The position numbers were made by a program, and so were the translations under genes. Positions 21,612 to 31,335 of a stretch of DNA of 64,000 nucleotides are shown here, piece by piece (position 1 is the stretch's first letter; every line of letters begins with the position of its first letter). The DNA is from Antilocapra americana (Eukaryota; Chordata; Mammalia; Artiodactyla; Antilocapridae). Location of the stretch: the NCBI GenBank assembly GCA_007570785.1, contig ML664173.1, positions 14,169,933 through 14,233,932 of the forward strand, written 5' to 3'. The notes under the pieces are model-generated. The model did not search any database. It was not told the DNA's origin and was given only the letters and a program-made list of their open reading frames with translations.

Positions 21612-21825
21612 GGTCTTCCCTAGTGGCTCATTGGTAAAGAATCCACTTGCCAATTCAGGAGACACGAGTTCGATTCCTGGGTCAGGAAGATCCCCTGGAG
21701 AAGGAAATGGCAACTCACTCCAGTATTCTTGCCTGAGAAATTCCATGGACAGAGGAGTCTGTGGGCTATAATCCATGGGGTCGCAAAAGAGGTGGACATG
21801 ACTTAGCGACTAAACGATAACCGAT
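21612..21825 (+). repeat. Bov-tA SINE inside old L1
   Basis: Full-length unit with duplication acatgct at 21605-21611 and 21826-21832. It splits the host L1 between recognisable consecutive L1 segments. Confidence 0.9.
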
Positions 21826-22130
21826 ACATGCTACCATATGGAAGAACCTCAAGATGCTAAGCGAAAGAAGCTTGACGCAAAGATCACTTATTGTGAAGTT
21901 CCATTTACATGAATTACCCAGAATAGGCAAGTCCATGCAGATAGAAAGCAAATTAGTCATTGCCAGGGGAGGAGACGGGAACAATGCGGAGTGACTTCTT
22001 AATGGGTGTGGAGTCTTCTCTGTGGGTAATGGAAATATTTGGATAGACAGAGGGGATGATTGCCCAACACCGCAAATGTATTAAATGCCATGGAATTGTA
22101 TACTTTCAAGTTGTTAGTTTTATGGTATGT

Positions 22131-22227
22131 ATTGTTATTGTTGCTTAGTCTCTAAGTCGTGTCTGACTCTTTTGCAACCCTGTCGACTGTAGCCCGCCAG
22201 GCTCCTCTGTCCATGGGACTTACCAGG
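22131..22227 (-). repeat. Bov-A monomer inside old L1, antisense
   Basis: 'gctccaag'-free short unit: 'gcttagtctctaagtcgtg' and 'ggctcctctgtccatggga'. Flanked by ggtatgt at 22124-22130 and 22228-22234. Confidence 0.85.
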
Positions 22228-22258
22228 GGTATGTGTATTTCGTCTCAATTTTTAAAAT

Positions 22259-23046
22259 CGATTACATTGCATGAGATCTTCCTCTCGTTATAGTGCCACT
22301 TGGCAGCCTCTCTGCACCCTATTCTTTGTCTTTGAGAACTATCACCTTCTCAAAAATTTGCTTTACAATTTAGAGGGTTGCTTTACAATTTCCCACCCAT
22401 GCCCTCACTAGACTTGCACCTCACTTGTTGCCCTAAGGTATTGCTAGACATCTGCTTCCTGGTCTCACAGGGCTCCTTCATCAGGCTCTCTGTAATGCCC
22501 TGTTCCCTGCTGCCCACTCACTCCTGCCCTTTCAGTGGCCAAGCCCGGTGCACCGCCCCCGCCCCCACCTTTTCTTCTTCTGGAACCAGCGTCCCTTCAG
22601 TGTAGCTGAGCAGGTTTAGAGGTTAACCACCAGTGCTGTCCTCCTTAGGGTTTTGGTGACCTCTGTAGCCAGGAATGGCTAGAATTTTATTTGTTTCTGA
22701 TTTCCTTGCGTCCAGCTCATCCAGTTCTACTTCAAGGGCAGAATATGGCTGCAGCAGCTCACCAAGTCCTGGTACTGTGGGTCGTTTGGGGACCTAGGGA
22801 CCCACATCTATCCTCCAAGAGCCCTCGTAGCTCCTACCACGGAGTCTCTCAGACACAGCCTTTGCCTTGGTCTCTGGACTCTGTTAGCGCCTTGTGTCTT
22901 GCACAGGCTCCTTCCCTTGCCCTCTGATGCTGCAGATGTGGGCAGTGAGGGTACTTGGAGGGTCCTGAGCATGCGCAGGAGTGCCTCTGGGAAGCTGTCC
23001 ACGCGCCGTGGGACTGGAGGGGTTTAGTTGATCCTGCTTCCCCAGT
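22259..23046. other. Unique sequence, no gene seen
   Basis: Ordinary composition. A plus-strand frame at 22691-22927 and its antisense overlaps have no domain. Confidence 0.4.
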
Positions 23047-23262
23047 TGGGGCTTTCCAGGTGGTGCACCAAACTGCAAAGGCAGGAGAGGTGAGAGAGGT
23101 GAAGAGACGCGGGTTCCATCCTTGGATGGGGAAGATCTGGAGAAGGGCTTGGCAACCCACTCCAGTATTCTTGCCTGGAGAATCCCATTGACAGAGGAGC
23201 CTGGCAGGTTACAGTTCACGGGGTCGCAGAGTCAGCAGGATTGAAACACACACATGCACGCT
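23047..23262 (+). repeat. Bov-tA SINE, diverged head
   Basis: 'ggggctttccaggtggtgca' begins a disturbed tRNA head, then 'ttcttgcctggagaatccc' and the Bov-A tail 'gtcgcagagtcagcagg'. Confidence 0.88.
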
Positions 23263-23398
23263 GCCTCCGGTGGGAGACTGTGGTCTCAGGGTTCCCCGCT
23301 CTTAGAGCAGGAGACTCAGCAGCTCTCTACAGGTCTGATGCCTGAACACAAGCTGGTCTGATTTCAAAACACGCTTTCCCGTAACTGTACCTCTCTGT

Positions 23399-23542
23399 TA
23401 TGGGTCAAATCTGGTCCCCTAAAAAGATACATTTAAGTCCTAAACCCTGTACCTGTGACTTTTTAAAATCAAGTTAAGATGAAGTCATTAGGGTGGGCCT
23501 AACTCCATCGTGACTCGTGTCCTTATAAAAGAGGAACATTTG
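23399..23542 (+). repeat. MLT1-type (ERVL-MaLR) LTR, left part
   Basis: 'tatgggtcaaatctggtccc', 'gtacctgtgactttttaaa' and 'gtgtccttataaaagagga' follow an MLT1-class LTR. The LTR is cut at the U6-L1 insertion and continues without loss at 23764. Confidence 0.8.
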
Positions 23543-23548
23543 GTGCTC

Positions 23549-23599
<51 letters not shown>

Positions 23600-23652
23600 G
23601 GTCCCTGTGCAAGGATGACACGCAAATTCGTGAAGCATTCCATATTATTTTT
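23543..23652 (+). pseudogene. RNU6 (pseudogene): U6 spliceosomal snRNA retropseudogene
   Basis: The sequence starts at the exact U6 5' end (gtgctcgcttcggcagcaca) and keeps the ACAGAGA box and the following stem sequence. Three positions look like CpG-type decay compared with the U6 I know ('ggtccctgtgcaagg', 'gaagcattcc'). The end is 'ccatattattttta' in place of a clean T-run. Upstream sequence is LTR DNA without a proximal sequence element at the usual spacing, so transcription by RNA polymerase III is unlikely. Confidence 0.93.
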
Positions 23653-23763
23653 AGCATATGTAAACCCATGGCGGTTTCATGTCATTGTATGGCAAAACCA
23701 ACACAATAAAGTAAAGGAAATTAAAAAAAAATAAAAGGGAGTTAACTGGGGTAAAAAAAAAAA
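23543..23763 (+). mobile_element. U6 snRNA-L1 chimeric retrocopy
   Basis: A composite insertion. 23543-23652 is almost full-length U6 snRNA. 23653-about 23737 is the extreme 3' end of a ruminant L1 ('acccatggcggtttcatgtc', 'ggcaaaaccaacacaataaa', A-rich tail). A short non-L1 segment (gggagttaactggggt, 23738-23752) and a terminal A-run follow. The whole is bounded by a 16-17 bp exact duplication, aaaagaggaacatttgg, at 23527-23543 and 23764-23780. U6-L1 chimeras arise when L1 reverse transcription switches template onto U6 RNA; that mechanism is established from human data, and this copy fits it. Confidence 0.93.
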
Positions 23764-24062
23764 AAAAGAGGAACATTTGGGCACAGACACAGAGAGAGGG
23801 CCATGGGAAAAGGGTGATAGAAATTAGAGGAATTAGAGGTAGGTCACCACAAGCCAGGGTGTGCCTGGGGCTTCCGGAAGCTGGGCCAGGCAAGGAAGGA
23901 TCCTCCCCTCAGGCCTTCAGAGGGAGCCTGGCCCTGCCAGCCTCTTGCTTGCAGGCGTCTGGCCTCCAGAACTGTGAGAGAAGACGTTTCCATTGTTCTA
24001 AGCCACCTCGTTTGTGGTGCCCTGTCACCGTGGCGCTGGTATACCACACTCTTCCACGCTAC
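23764..24062 (+). repeat. MLT1-type LTR, right part
   Basis: After the duplicated target, the LTR resumes with 'gggcacagacacagagagag', 'gcgtctggcctccagaactg' and 'taagccacctcgtttgtgg'. It supplies the pre-insertion context for the U6-L1 chimera. Confidence 0.8.
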
Positions 24063-24199
24063 ATCTCCAGGGAGACAGAGAGAGAGAGAGAACAGACAAA
24101 CTTGGAAAAGCTCACCCCGTATGTGAGGCTCTCTTTTCACAGAGTTGAGGATCAAGATGCTCCCCCCGTGAAAGAAAAAGGTTTGGCAAGTGTTAAGCA
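24063..24199. other. Unique spacer with GA run
   Basis: A short (GA)n run lies at 24075-24090. Nothing else is recognised. Confidence 0.4.
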
Positions 24200-24895
24200 C
24201 CAATCCCATGGATTATTACGAGATAATTATTCTATTATTGTGAGAGCAGGACCAATTCCCACCGTCCAGCCCTTCTTCTCCCTTGCACACTCATAATTAT
24301 CACACTGATAGCTTCTTAACCACTTAGATTCCTCTTTCTGTCAGCTCCCGTCTCCCTTCTTGCACTTTACACCCTGCAAACACGAAGAAGCAATGGCGCT
24401 GACAGCCAGGTTAGGGACGCGGGGTGGGTTAACGCCAGCTCGGAGGAGGCGCGCCACACAGTTAACTTACCGCAGGGGCTGGGAACCCCGTCTCCCTCCC
24501 AGCGCGTGCGTGTGCACTCATGTGTGCCCCCGGAGCAGAGGGAGAGAATCCAGTGATATTTCACACAAATGAGAAATGTTATTCTGCAGATTAAAGCCTC
24601 GGCGAGCCTGGTTTTGTCTTTATTTATGCTTTTCCATTTCCCTCTGCGCTGACATGGGTGCCCACGCTGCAGAGCACCGAAGGACGTAATTGGCGTGCTG
24701 AAGGATTGTTGAGTGGCCCGGACGCTCCCTCGCAGGCCTCCCTCCCTTCTCTCCCCCATCTGTCACCATCTAATGTGACAAAGTTTTTATCGGGCATTGA
24801 GGCACAGGAGATTAAAAGTAAATACTGCAATCAGGAGGCAGCTGGGGAGAAAATGCAGCGCATTTCACAGTAAGCTGCACAGCTCATCAGGGTAG
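24200..24895. promoter_or_regulatory. Candidate conserved non-coding element cluster with CpG-rich core
   Basis: A repeat-free 0.7 kb block. The AT-rich shoulders 'ggattattacgagataatt' (24210) and 'gcacactcataattatcaca' surround a CpG-rich core at about 24405-24520 (including a ggcgcgcc site near 24448). A second AT-rich half follows ('ctgcagattaaagcctcgg', 'gtgacaaagtttttatcggg', 'gattaaaagtaaatactgc'). Retained CpGs and alternating composition fit a developmental enhancer. No transcript evidence is possible here. Confidence 0.4.
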
Positions 24896-25024
24896 CCTTG
24901 TGGCTCCCAGAGGCACGGGTGATGGGGGAGGGCGAACTCCAGGTGGGGTGGGAGTGGTGGGGGAGAGACACATGGGCCCAGGCAGCTGACTTTCACACTT
25001 GGGTCAGTGATAAATAGGAAAACG
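24896..25024. other. G-rich spacer
   Basis: G-rich non-repeat sequence ('gatgggggagggcgaactcc'). Nothing recognised. Confidence 0.35.
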
Positions 25025-25515
25025 ATAGCAGCCACCATATGTCAAGTGCCTACTATGTGCCAGGCACTTGGACCGGGTGATTTGGGTACATTTTCTAGTT
25101 TAATCCTCGCAATGCTGGTGTTAGAATAGGCTCCTCCTTCCAAAGCACCTGAAGGGCTTCCCTGGTGTCTCAGCAGTAAAGAATCCACTGGCTGGTGCAG
25201 GAGACACACGTTCAATCCCTGGTCCGGGAAGTTCCCACATGCTCTGGAACAACTAAGGCCATGTGCCACTACTGTTGAGCCTGTGCTTGAGAGCCTGTGC
25301 TGTGTGACAAGAGAAGCCACCATAATGAGAAGCCTGCACACTGCAACTAGAGAGGAGCCCCTGGTTGCAGCAACTAGAGGAAAGCCTGCACAGCAACAAA
25401 GACCCAGCACAGCCAAAAAAAAATCTCCAACTATATATATATATAAAGCACCTGAAGCCCAGAGAAGTTAGGAACACACTCAAGATCACACTGCTGGTGA
25501 GTGGCCAGGTTTCCC
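25025..25515 (-). repeat. MIR SINE, antisense, split by a CHR SINE
   Basis: The left part (25025-25154) carries 'gtgcctactatgtgccagg'. The right part (25445-25515) carries 'cctgaagcccagagaagtt' and 'cactcaagatcacactgct'. The intervening CHR unit and its 13-bp duplication explain the gap exactly. Confidence 0.85.
25155..25444 (+). repeat. Long-form CHR SINE inside a MIR
   Basis: Head 'ggcttccctggtgtctcagc', tail 'aagacccagcacagcc' with an A-run and (TA)n at 25433-25444. The exact duplication aaagcacctgaag lies at 25142-25154 and 25445-25457. Confidence 0.95.
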
Positions 25516-25659
25516 TCCTTCCTCTCATCTGTTCCTGCCCGCTTCCTTAGTGAACACATAGTGGGGTTTGCAAGATGAATTATCACAGGCGAGACTTTGT
25601 TTGATTGCATCTTCATTACTATTTTGCACTAAACCACAAGCTTCTACCACTGATTGATT

Positions 25660-25825
25660 GGTTCAATCATATATTTGTTCATTTAGAATCTAAGCTCTAT
25701 TTTTGTGTGTGTGTGTGTGAGACCTTTATTTCTTTTTCTATTTGGTATCTCTGGCACTTAAAATATTATCTGGCATATAGTAAGTGCTCAGTAAACACTT
25801 GTTGGGTGATTGAATGAATATTGGT
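25660..25825 (+). repeat. L2 LINE 3' end with (TG)n
   Basis: 'atagtaagtgctcagtaaac' and 'gggtgattgaatgaata' are the L2 3' end. A TG run is at 25706-25720. Confidence 0.7.
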
Positions 25826-25852
25826 CCAGTACCTCCTATGCCACTGTTAACT

Positions 25853-26015
25853 AGTGTGCAGTTCTTAGATCAGCAGCAGCATGAGCATCCCCTGGAAGTT
25901 TGTCGGGAATGTAGAATCTCAGGGATTACCTCTGATCTGCTAAACTAGAACTTGCATTTTGACAAGCTCCTCAGGTGGTCCGTGTGGTTTGCTGAAGTTT
26001 GAGAGACATTGGGGT
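25853..26015 (+). repeat. MER5-type hAT-Charlie element
   Basis: 'gcatgagcatcccctggaag', 'gaacttgcattttgacaagc' and 'tgctgaagtttgagagac' match MER5 in order. Confidence 0.75.
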
Positions 26016-27229
26016 CTACTAAGACCCTTATCTTGATGACCTAGGCTTTCCAGCTTCATCATCTTGAGTGAAAGAGACTGAACTTCACACTTACCTCTGT
26101 GACAGCTTATGCCATGCATTGTTAAATCCTGTTCTTAAATCACTACTGTTAGATGGTCTTTCACAGTGGTCCAAAGAGGCCATGGATGAACACCTGAAAA
26201 TCCCTTCTCCATTTGTTTCCCTTCCTCTTGCTTTTTTCTCCCTCTGTCCTCCCTTCTGGTCCCAGCCTTGTCATCCTGGGCAGTAGTAGATCCTTGAAAT
26301 CTTTGTAACGGGCACTGCCCCAGCCACAGTGCTCTCTCCTCAAGAGTTGATTCCTCTTCATGGGGAGGAACAGAGGAGGTGAGAAGAAAGAGAATGCCAT
26401 CCATCTGAACTTTGAGCCGGATAAGCCTTAACTTGTAGTGGTGCTTTGGAAAATATGATTCATTTCCATTTTACAGCTAGGGAATGGGTTCAGGAGGGAG
26501 GAGAAGCCCCGGGAAGACTGGTGACACCAAGCACTGAGCCTTAGAGGGTTCTTGATAGAAAGATGTAGCACCGTGCCAGATAATGTCTGCGTGTTCTGAA
26601 AACAGCTTCCTTTGTGGAGCCTGTGTGGTGTCTTTCCCCTCCTGTTTCACACCTATGAGCACCGCTGCCTCGAGGGCAGATATGCATTGCTGTGATACAG
26701 ACTCATGACCCAGCCTCTAAGACTGGCAGCCTCTAGCTGACAGCCTTCAGATAATCTAGGGCTTAGGGTCACAAAACGTGAAGTCAGCTACTCAGCAGCA
26801 TCATAATCACATTACCTCAAATGATTTTATCAGGTACTATAAATTGAAATGTTTTTCACATTTTTTATATTTCCAAAATCAGAGGGCAACTTATAGTAGA
26901 TAAGTACATTTGATAGATTGCTTTATTAAAAAAATCTTTTAAAAACAGTTGCAATCAATGGCATTTTAGAATTGAGAGAATATGGTATTAAGGCTCTAAT
27001 GGAATGGGACGCAGCACAAGTACATTTTGATAAATGATAAGGAGCTTAGGAAATGTGGAAATGAGACTAAATTAATAATCACTGAATAACTATAATTAAT
27101 ACTACTTACATTTTATGTCAATTATATATTTTCTCTAATTCTTAAATAATTCCACAAGAAGATAATGTGACTTTAATCATTTCAAACATGTGTATATTGT
27201 GGTCTCCACCATGTGGTCTTTCCGTTTAA
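26016..27229. other. Unique sequence; AT-rich half may be conserved
   Basis: 26016-26690 is ordinary sequence with composition-driven short frames. 26780-27180 is AT-rich and repeat-free ('gataaatgataaggagctta', 'ttaataatcactgaataact') with homeodomain-like AT cores, but has no clear boundary. No gene is recognised. Confidence 0.35.
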
Positions 27230-27310
27230 TAACAGCTTTATTGAGATATAGTTCACATGCTATAAAATTCACCCTTTGAGAGAGTACAATTCAGATTTTA
27301 GTGTAGTCCC
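27230..27310 (-). repeat. Old L1 (L1M) 3' end fragment, antisense
   Basis: 'gctttattgagatatagttc' and 'aaattcaccctttgagagag' are the reverse complement of the L1M terminal region. Confidence 0.75.
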
Positions 27311-28340
27311 AGAGTTGTGCCTGTAGTCTTATATTTGGATTTCTTGAGGATCTGATCTTATCTCTGATGTCTAGCAACTTTCAGTCATGGTAGATTATTT
27401 CCTCATGTGCTTTGTAGTTTTGAGTTGAGAGCTCATTTTCAGGGAGGCTTTATGTGTGGAAATACTCTGTTGATTGGATAGAGGACTCTAGAGGGGAGTC
27501 CAGCAAGGAAATTGGCAGCTCCTCAGCCTGAACCTCAGTGTCCTTCCCAGGGGATGGGGCAGCCTGCCACACATGATTATTGAAGGAGCCCCGAAGCCCA
27601 TAAAGCCTTGTTCAGACGTCTGTGTGCTCACATTTTTGTCAGCAGAACCAATGCTGCTCCCAAAGCAGGGTACAGGCTCCTTGAGGGCAGGCAGTTACCT
27701 TGTTCACTCCTGCTCCTCCTGTGTCTAGATCAGCACCAGTCTTGGTGAGTGCTCAATAATTAGCTTTAGAGGAATTAGGCATTCCCCAGGGATTAGGACA
27801 TGGGTGTCTTTGGGGGGCCGTTATTCACTCTCCCACAGAAAAGATTTTATAAATAAACTTTTCAACTTTCTTAACCTAGAAAAAACAACGGAGGTCCAAA
27901 GAGGTCTAACTGGCATGCAGCCTCATGCTCTCTCCATTTAACCCACCACCTCCACTTGTTTACGTGTTCAAAGCAGAGCAGAAAATGAATAACTAGAAGT
28001 CATCTGAGGAATGTCCTGGGAGAGGAGAGATGTGAGTGGGGCCTGAAAGGAGAGGAAGGACAAGGCTTGCTGGGGGCAGAGAACTAGCAAGCAGAGCAAT
28101 TGGGAAATGTCTATACACTCAGGAGTCTAAGTCTAAGGCCTCCACCTAGTTGGTGTCAGAAGCAACTCCCAGTTGTGAAACTGAAAATGTTTCCAGACAT
28201 GTTGCACGTGTCCTCTAAGGGATAAAGTCATCCCTGGATGAGATTTTTGAGAAAGAACTCCATAAGCCTAACTGTGTAAAAGATATCATTCCTTTGTTTT
28301 CCCCAGTAAAAGTCAATTTATTTTAGGGCACCCTTCATTT
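27311..28340. other. Unique sequence with an L2 scrap
   Basis: 27668-27775 has an L2 3'-end-like segment ('ctccttgagggcaggcagtt', 'gtgagtgctcaataattag'). The rest shows no gene or recognised repeat. Confidence 0.45.
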
Positions 28341-28822
28341 TTTAAGTTGAAATAGAGTTAATTTACCATGTTGTGTTAGTTTCAAGTGTACAGAAAGTGA
28401 GTTATACATATATGAAAATATATTCATTTCCGATTTTTTCCATTACAGGTTGTTATAAGATATTAAGTATAGTTCCCTGTGCTATGCAGTAGAACCTTGT
28501 TTACTTACTTCATCTATAATAGTGTATGTGAATCCCAAACTCCTAAATTATTTCCCCCTTCTGCTCTCCCCTTTGCTAACCATAAGTTTGTTTTCTATGT
28601 CTATGAGTCTGTTTTTGTTTCATTGATAAGCTTATATGTGTCATATTTTAGATTCCACATATGAGTGATATAAAATGATAGCTGTCTTTTTCTATCTGAT
28701 TTACTTCACTTAATATGAAATCTCTAGGTTCATCAATATTTTTGCAAATGCCCATGATTTCATTCTTTTTTAAGGCTAAGTAATATTCCATTATATATAT
28801 ATATACACACATATATATAATA
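28341..28822 (-). mobile_element. L1 3' end, antisense, with (TA)n
   Basis: 'gttgtgttagtttcaagtgt', 'gttccctgtgctatgcagta', 'aaccataagtttgttttcta' and 'taatattccattatatat' are the antisense order of an L1 3' end. TA/CA simple sequence at 28791-28820 ends the block. Confidence 0.85.
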
Positions 28823-29023
28823 CACCACGTAAGATATCATTCTTGTAATAGTTTATTATTATTTTACTGCCACATGCTGACTATATGCTACTTTTGAGGC
28901 AGTGCATGTCCTTTTTATCCAGGACCCTATGGAGAAAATATGAGATCAAGGTTAAATGAAAATTTGGAGAGAGCCTTAAGAAACAAGTGAGGAAAGTGTT
29001 TTGAAATAGCTGAAGAGCACTTT

Positions 29024-29275
29024 AAAAAATTATTTATTTTTGGCTGTCCTGAGTCTTCATTGCCCTACTTCTCTTCTCTTCGTTGAGTTGCTCAGGCTCC
29101 TCTTTGCAGTGGCTTCTTTTATTCCCGAGCACAGTCTCTAAAGTGTGGGCTCCATAGTTGTGGTGCCTGGGCTTAGTTGCCCCGTGGCATGTGGGATCTT
29201 CCTGGACCAGGCTTGGAACCCGTGTCCCCTGTATTGGCAGGTGGGTCCTTAACCACTGGACTACCAGGAAAGCCC
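29024..29275 (-). repeat. Long-form CHR SINE, antisense
   Basis: 'tatttatttttggctgtcct' through 'ttaaccactggactaccagg'. The duplication ctgaagagcacttt (29010-29023) / ctgaatagcatttt (29276-29289) has two mismatches. Confidence 0.92.
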
Positions 29276-29289
29276 CTGAATAGCATTTT

Positions 29290-29590
29290 GTGCACAACAA
29301 ATGGTGCCTTTCTCAGCCACAGAAAACTGGCTGGAAGAGGCAAGAGACCCAGTTCCGGTCTCAGCTGCTTCACCACCTGCTGGGTAACCCAGGAAGGTCC
29401 CTCTTCTCTTTAGGTCTCTGTTTTCTCACTAGATGGACTGTGAGGTCCCTCAACATGTCCACTGGTTCTGACCATCAAAATGGCCATGGAGCGGGGAGAG
29501 AGAGCCTCCAGCAGGAGCTGGGAGGATGGCCCACCTGTGGCAGTTGGGAACCCAGAAGGATTTTGAGCTAAGGCAGTGGGTCCATCTGTA
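29290..29590. other. Unique sequence, no gene seen
   Basis: A 93-codon frame has no domain. Confidence 0.35.
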
Positions 29591-29672
29591 TTTGTTGTTG
29601 TTGTTCAGGCACCAAGTCATGTCAGACTCTTTCCAACACCATGAACTGCAGTACACCAGGCCTCCCTGTCTA
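29591..29672 (-). repeat. Bov-A monomer fragment, antisense
   Basis: 'tgttgttgttcaggcaccaa', 'gtcatgtcagactctttcc' and 'acaccaggcctccctgtc'. Confidence 0.85.
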
Positions 29673-29752
29673 AAGAGCTAATTAAAGGTCACCATGGGCA
29701 GAAGACAACTTTCCAGGGTTGGTGATTAAAGATGCTACTTAAGACCAAACGA

Positions 29753-30140
29753 AGGACTTCCCTGGTGGTGCAGTGGATGATTAGAATCTGTCTGCCAATG
29801 CAGGGGACACAGGTTCGATCCCTGGTCCAGGAAGACTCTACATGCCTTGGAGCAATAAAGACCATGTACCGCAACTTCTGGGCCTGCATTCTAGAGTCCT
29901 TGAGTCACAACTACCCTCGAGTCACAACCACGAGTGTGTGGTCGCTGTCCACATGCTGCAACCAGTGAAGCCCCCGTGCCTAGAGCCCATTCTCCACAGC
30001 AAGAGAAGCCCCCAAACTGAGGTGCCTGTGCCCTGCAAAGAAGGGTAGTAGTGCCACCCTGCTCACTGCAACTACAGAAAGCCCACATGAAGCAATGAAG
30101 ACCTAGCACAGCCAAAAAAAATAAAAATAAAAAAACTAAA
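29753..30140 (+). repeat. Long-form CHR SINE, sense, unusually long
   Basis: Head 'aaggacttccctggtggtgc', interior 'gcaacttctgggcctgcatt' and 'ccacagcaagagaagccccc', end 'gacctagcacagccaaaaaa'. At about 385 bp it exceeds the 250-290 bp of the other long copies here, with extra internal units. Confidence 0.88.
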
Positions 30141-30379
30141 AGAGAATACTGTTTCTGTTTCCCTAGACATAGAAAGGAGGGAAGAATAATTCAAGTGGGC
30201 ATGGAAATAAATCTCTCTACTGCTTTCTTCCTGTAACTAAAACATGTATGAGAGAAGGAGGAGAAAGACAAAAAGGTCCAAAGACCTGCCACGTGTCCTG
30301 TTGCTGAAGACAAGTCTATAGTAAATGGTCTTTGCAGGGCAGGACAGTGAGCTTTGGAAGTCAGATAAGTCTAGAGGAG
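30141..30379. other. Unique sequence
   Basis: Nothing recognised. Confidence 0.35.
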
Positions 30380-30960
30380 AGGCCATCACAGGGCCTAGAT
30401 TACTCTGCATAATGAAGTGAGGGAGCTGAGCTTCTGGGAGAAGGTAGAGGAAAGACATTTGGGAAGAGGGCATCCTGGTGTCTTAAGGGGAAAATCCATA
30501 GAGCTTGGTGTTGATTGGCTGCCAGTGATGAGGGAAAGGAGATGTCCAGGCTGGATCCTTTGGCTTCTGGCTTGAGAAGTGGAATAACTGCCACACTGTG
30601 AGATGGGGAACTTTAAAGGTGACCAGGTATCTGGGAGGAGGGGAGATGATAAAATTGGTTTTGACCTTGTTTGGTGCCTCATGCCCTCACAACTTCCAAA
30701 TGAGAGTGTCAGATAAGAAGCTGGATACACAGCACTTGGGCTTGGGGGAGAGGCTGGGCTAGAGTCATCTGAGTGGGGATCATGTGTCTACAGGGGCAGC
30801 TGGGGCTCTGGGTGCAGGGGATTGGCTGAAGGAGATGAGGTAGGGTGAGAGAGGCCCCTGGATGGAGCCTTGAGGAGTGCCAACAGAAGGAGGAGCTCAC
30901 AGCCAGAGCATCCTCTACCCTCCTGTACTGGATGCCAGGGCCCAGCTCTGAGCCACTGAG
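30380..30960 (+). repeat. Ancient interspersed mammalian repeat, family not assigned
   Basis: 'gagcttggtgttgattggct', 'gagatggggaactttaaagg' and 'gcccctggatggagccttga' resemble the body of an old, long, dispersed mammalian repeat in which phrases such as 'gatgtccaggctgg' recur. Class uncertain. Open frames on the minus strand are not supported as genes. Confidence 0.4.
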
Positions 30961-31037
30961 GCCTCCCAAAATATGGGGAGCCCTGGCAGCACCATCTCCT
31001 TGGTGTCTCTGTGCTAGCAAGCTGGGGCTAATCAGTT

Positions 31038-31087
31038 TTGTGCGTGCATGTGTGTGTGTGTGTGTGTGAATTTGTGTGTGTGTTTAG
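31038..31087 (+). repeat. (TG)n microsatellite
   Basis: Interrupted TG runs over about 50 bp. Confidence 0.9.
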
Positions 31088-31147
31088 CTTCCATGAGCCT
31101 GTGTGTACCTGTGTTTTTGGCTTCCATGTACAGCTGTGTGTGTGCTC

Positions 31148-31335
31148 TGGCTGCCGTCATTATGCCGCTAATGGAAATACTGCCACGGATCGCAACTCTC
31201 AATTAGCTCCCGGGGCGATCGCTGTGACAGCCAGTTACAGAACAGCAAGGCCTAAAGGAATGAATTAATTTGTAGTACACGGCAGTTAGAATCACCGTGT
31301 TAGCCACGGACTTGACAGCCAGAGACCCTGATTAG
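31148..31335. promoter_or_regulatory. Strong candidate conserved non-coding element
   Basis: A repeat-free block beginning abruptly after TG-rich sequence. It holds homeodomain-like 'gccgctaatgg' (31164-31174) and 'ctcaattagctcc', the palindrome gcgatcgc at 31215-31222, TGACAG (MEIS/TGIF-like) at 31225-31230, and 'gaatgaattaatttgtagt'. At least seven CpGs are retained in under 200 bp outside a CpG island. This is what deeply conserved enhancers look like, though conservation was not measured. Confidence 0.45.

Larger units (their letters stand above)
21565..22258 (+). mobile_element. Old L1 (L1M) 3' end, split by two SINEs
   Basis: 'aaaagatggaaacaactcaa' (21575) continues after the first SINE with 'acatgctaccatatggaaga' and the untranslated end 'attgtatactttcaagttg'. 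It then resumes briefly after the second SINE with 'gtgtatttcgtctcaattt'. Both interruptions carry 7-bp duplications. Confidence 0.8.

Noticed and set aside
23543..23652. Functional U6 snRNA gene
   Set aside because: It lies within a duplication-flanked retroposed unit, has substitutions and an altered 3' end, and lacks the external U6 promoter at proper spacing. The 'ttataaaa' at 23523-23530 belongs to the LTR.
31038..31268. Cysteine-valine-rich frame over TG repeats
   Set aside because: Translation of a microsatellite.
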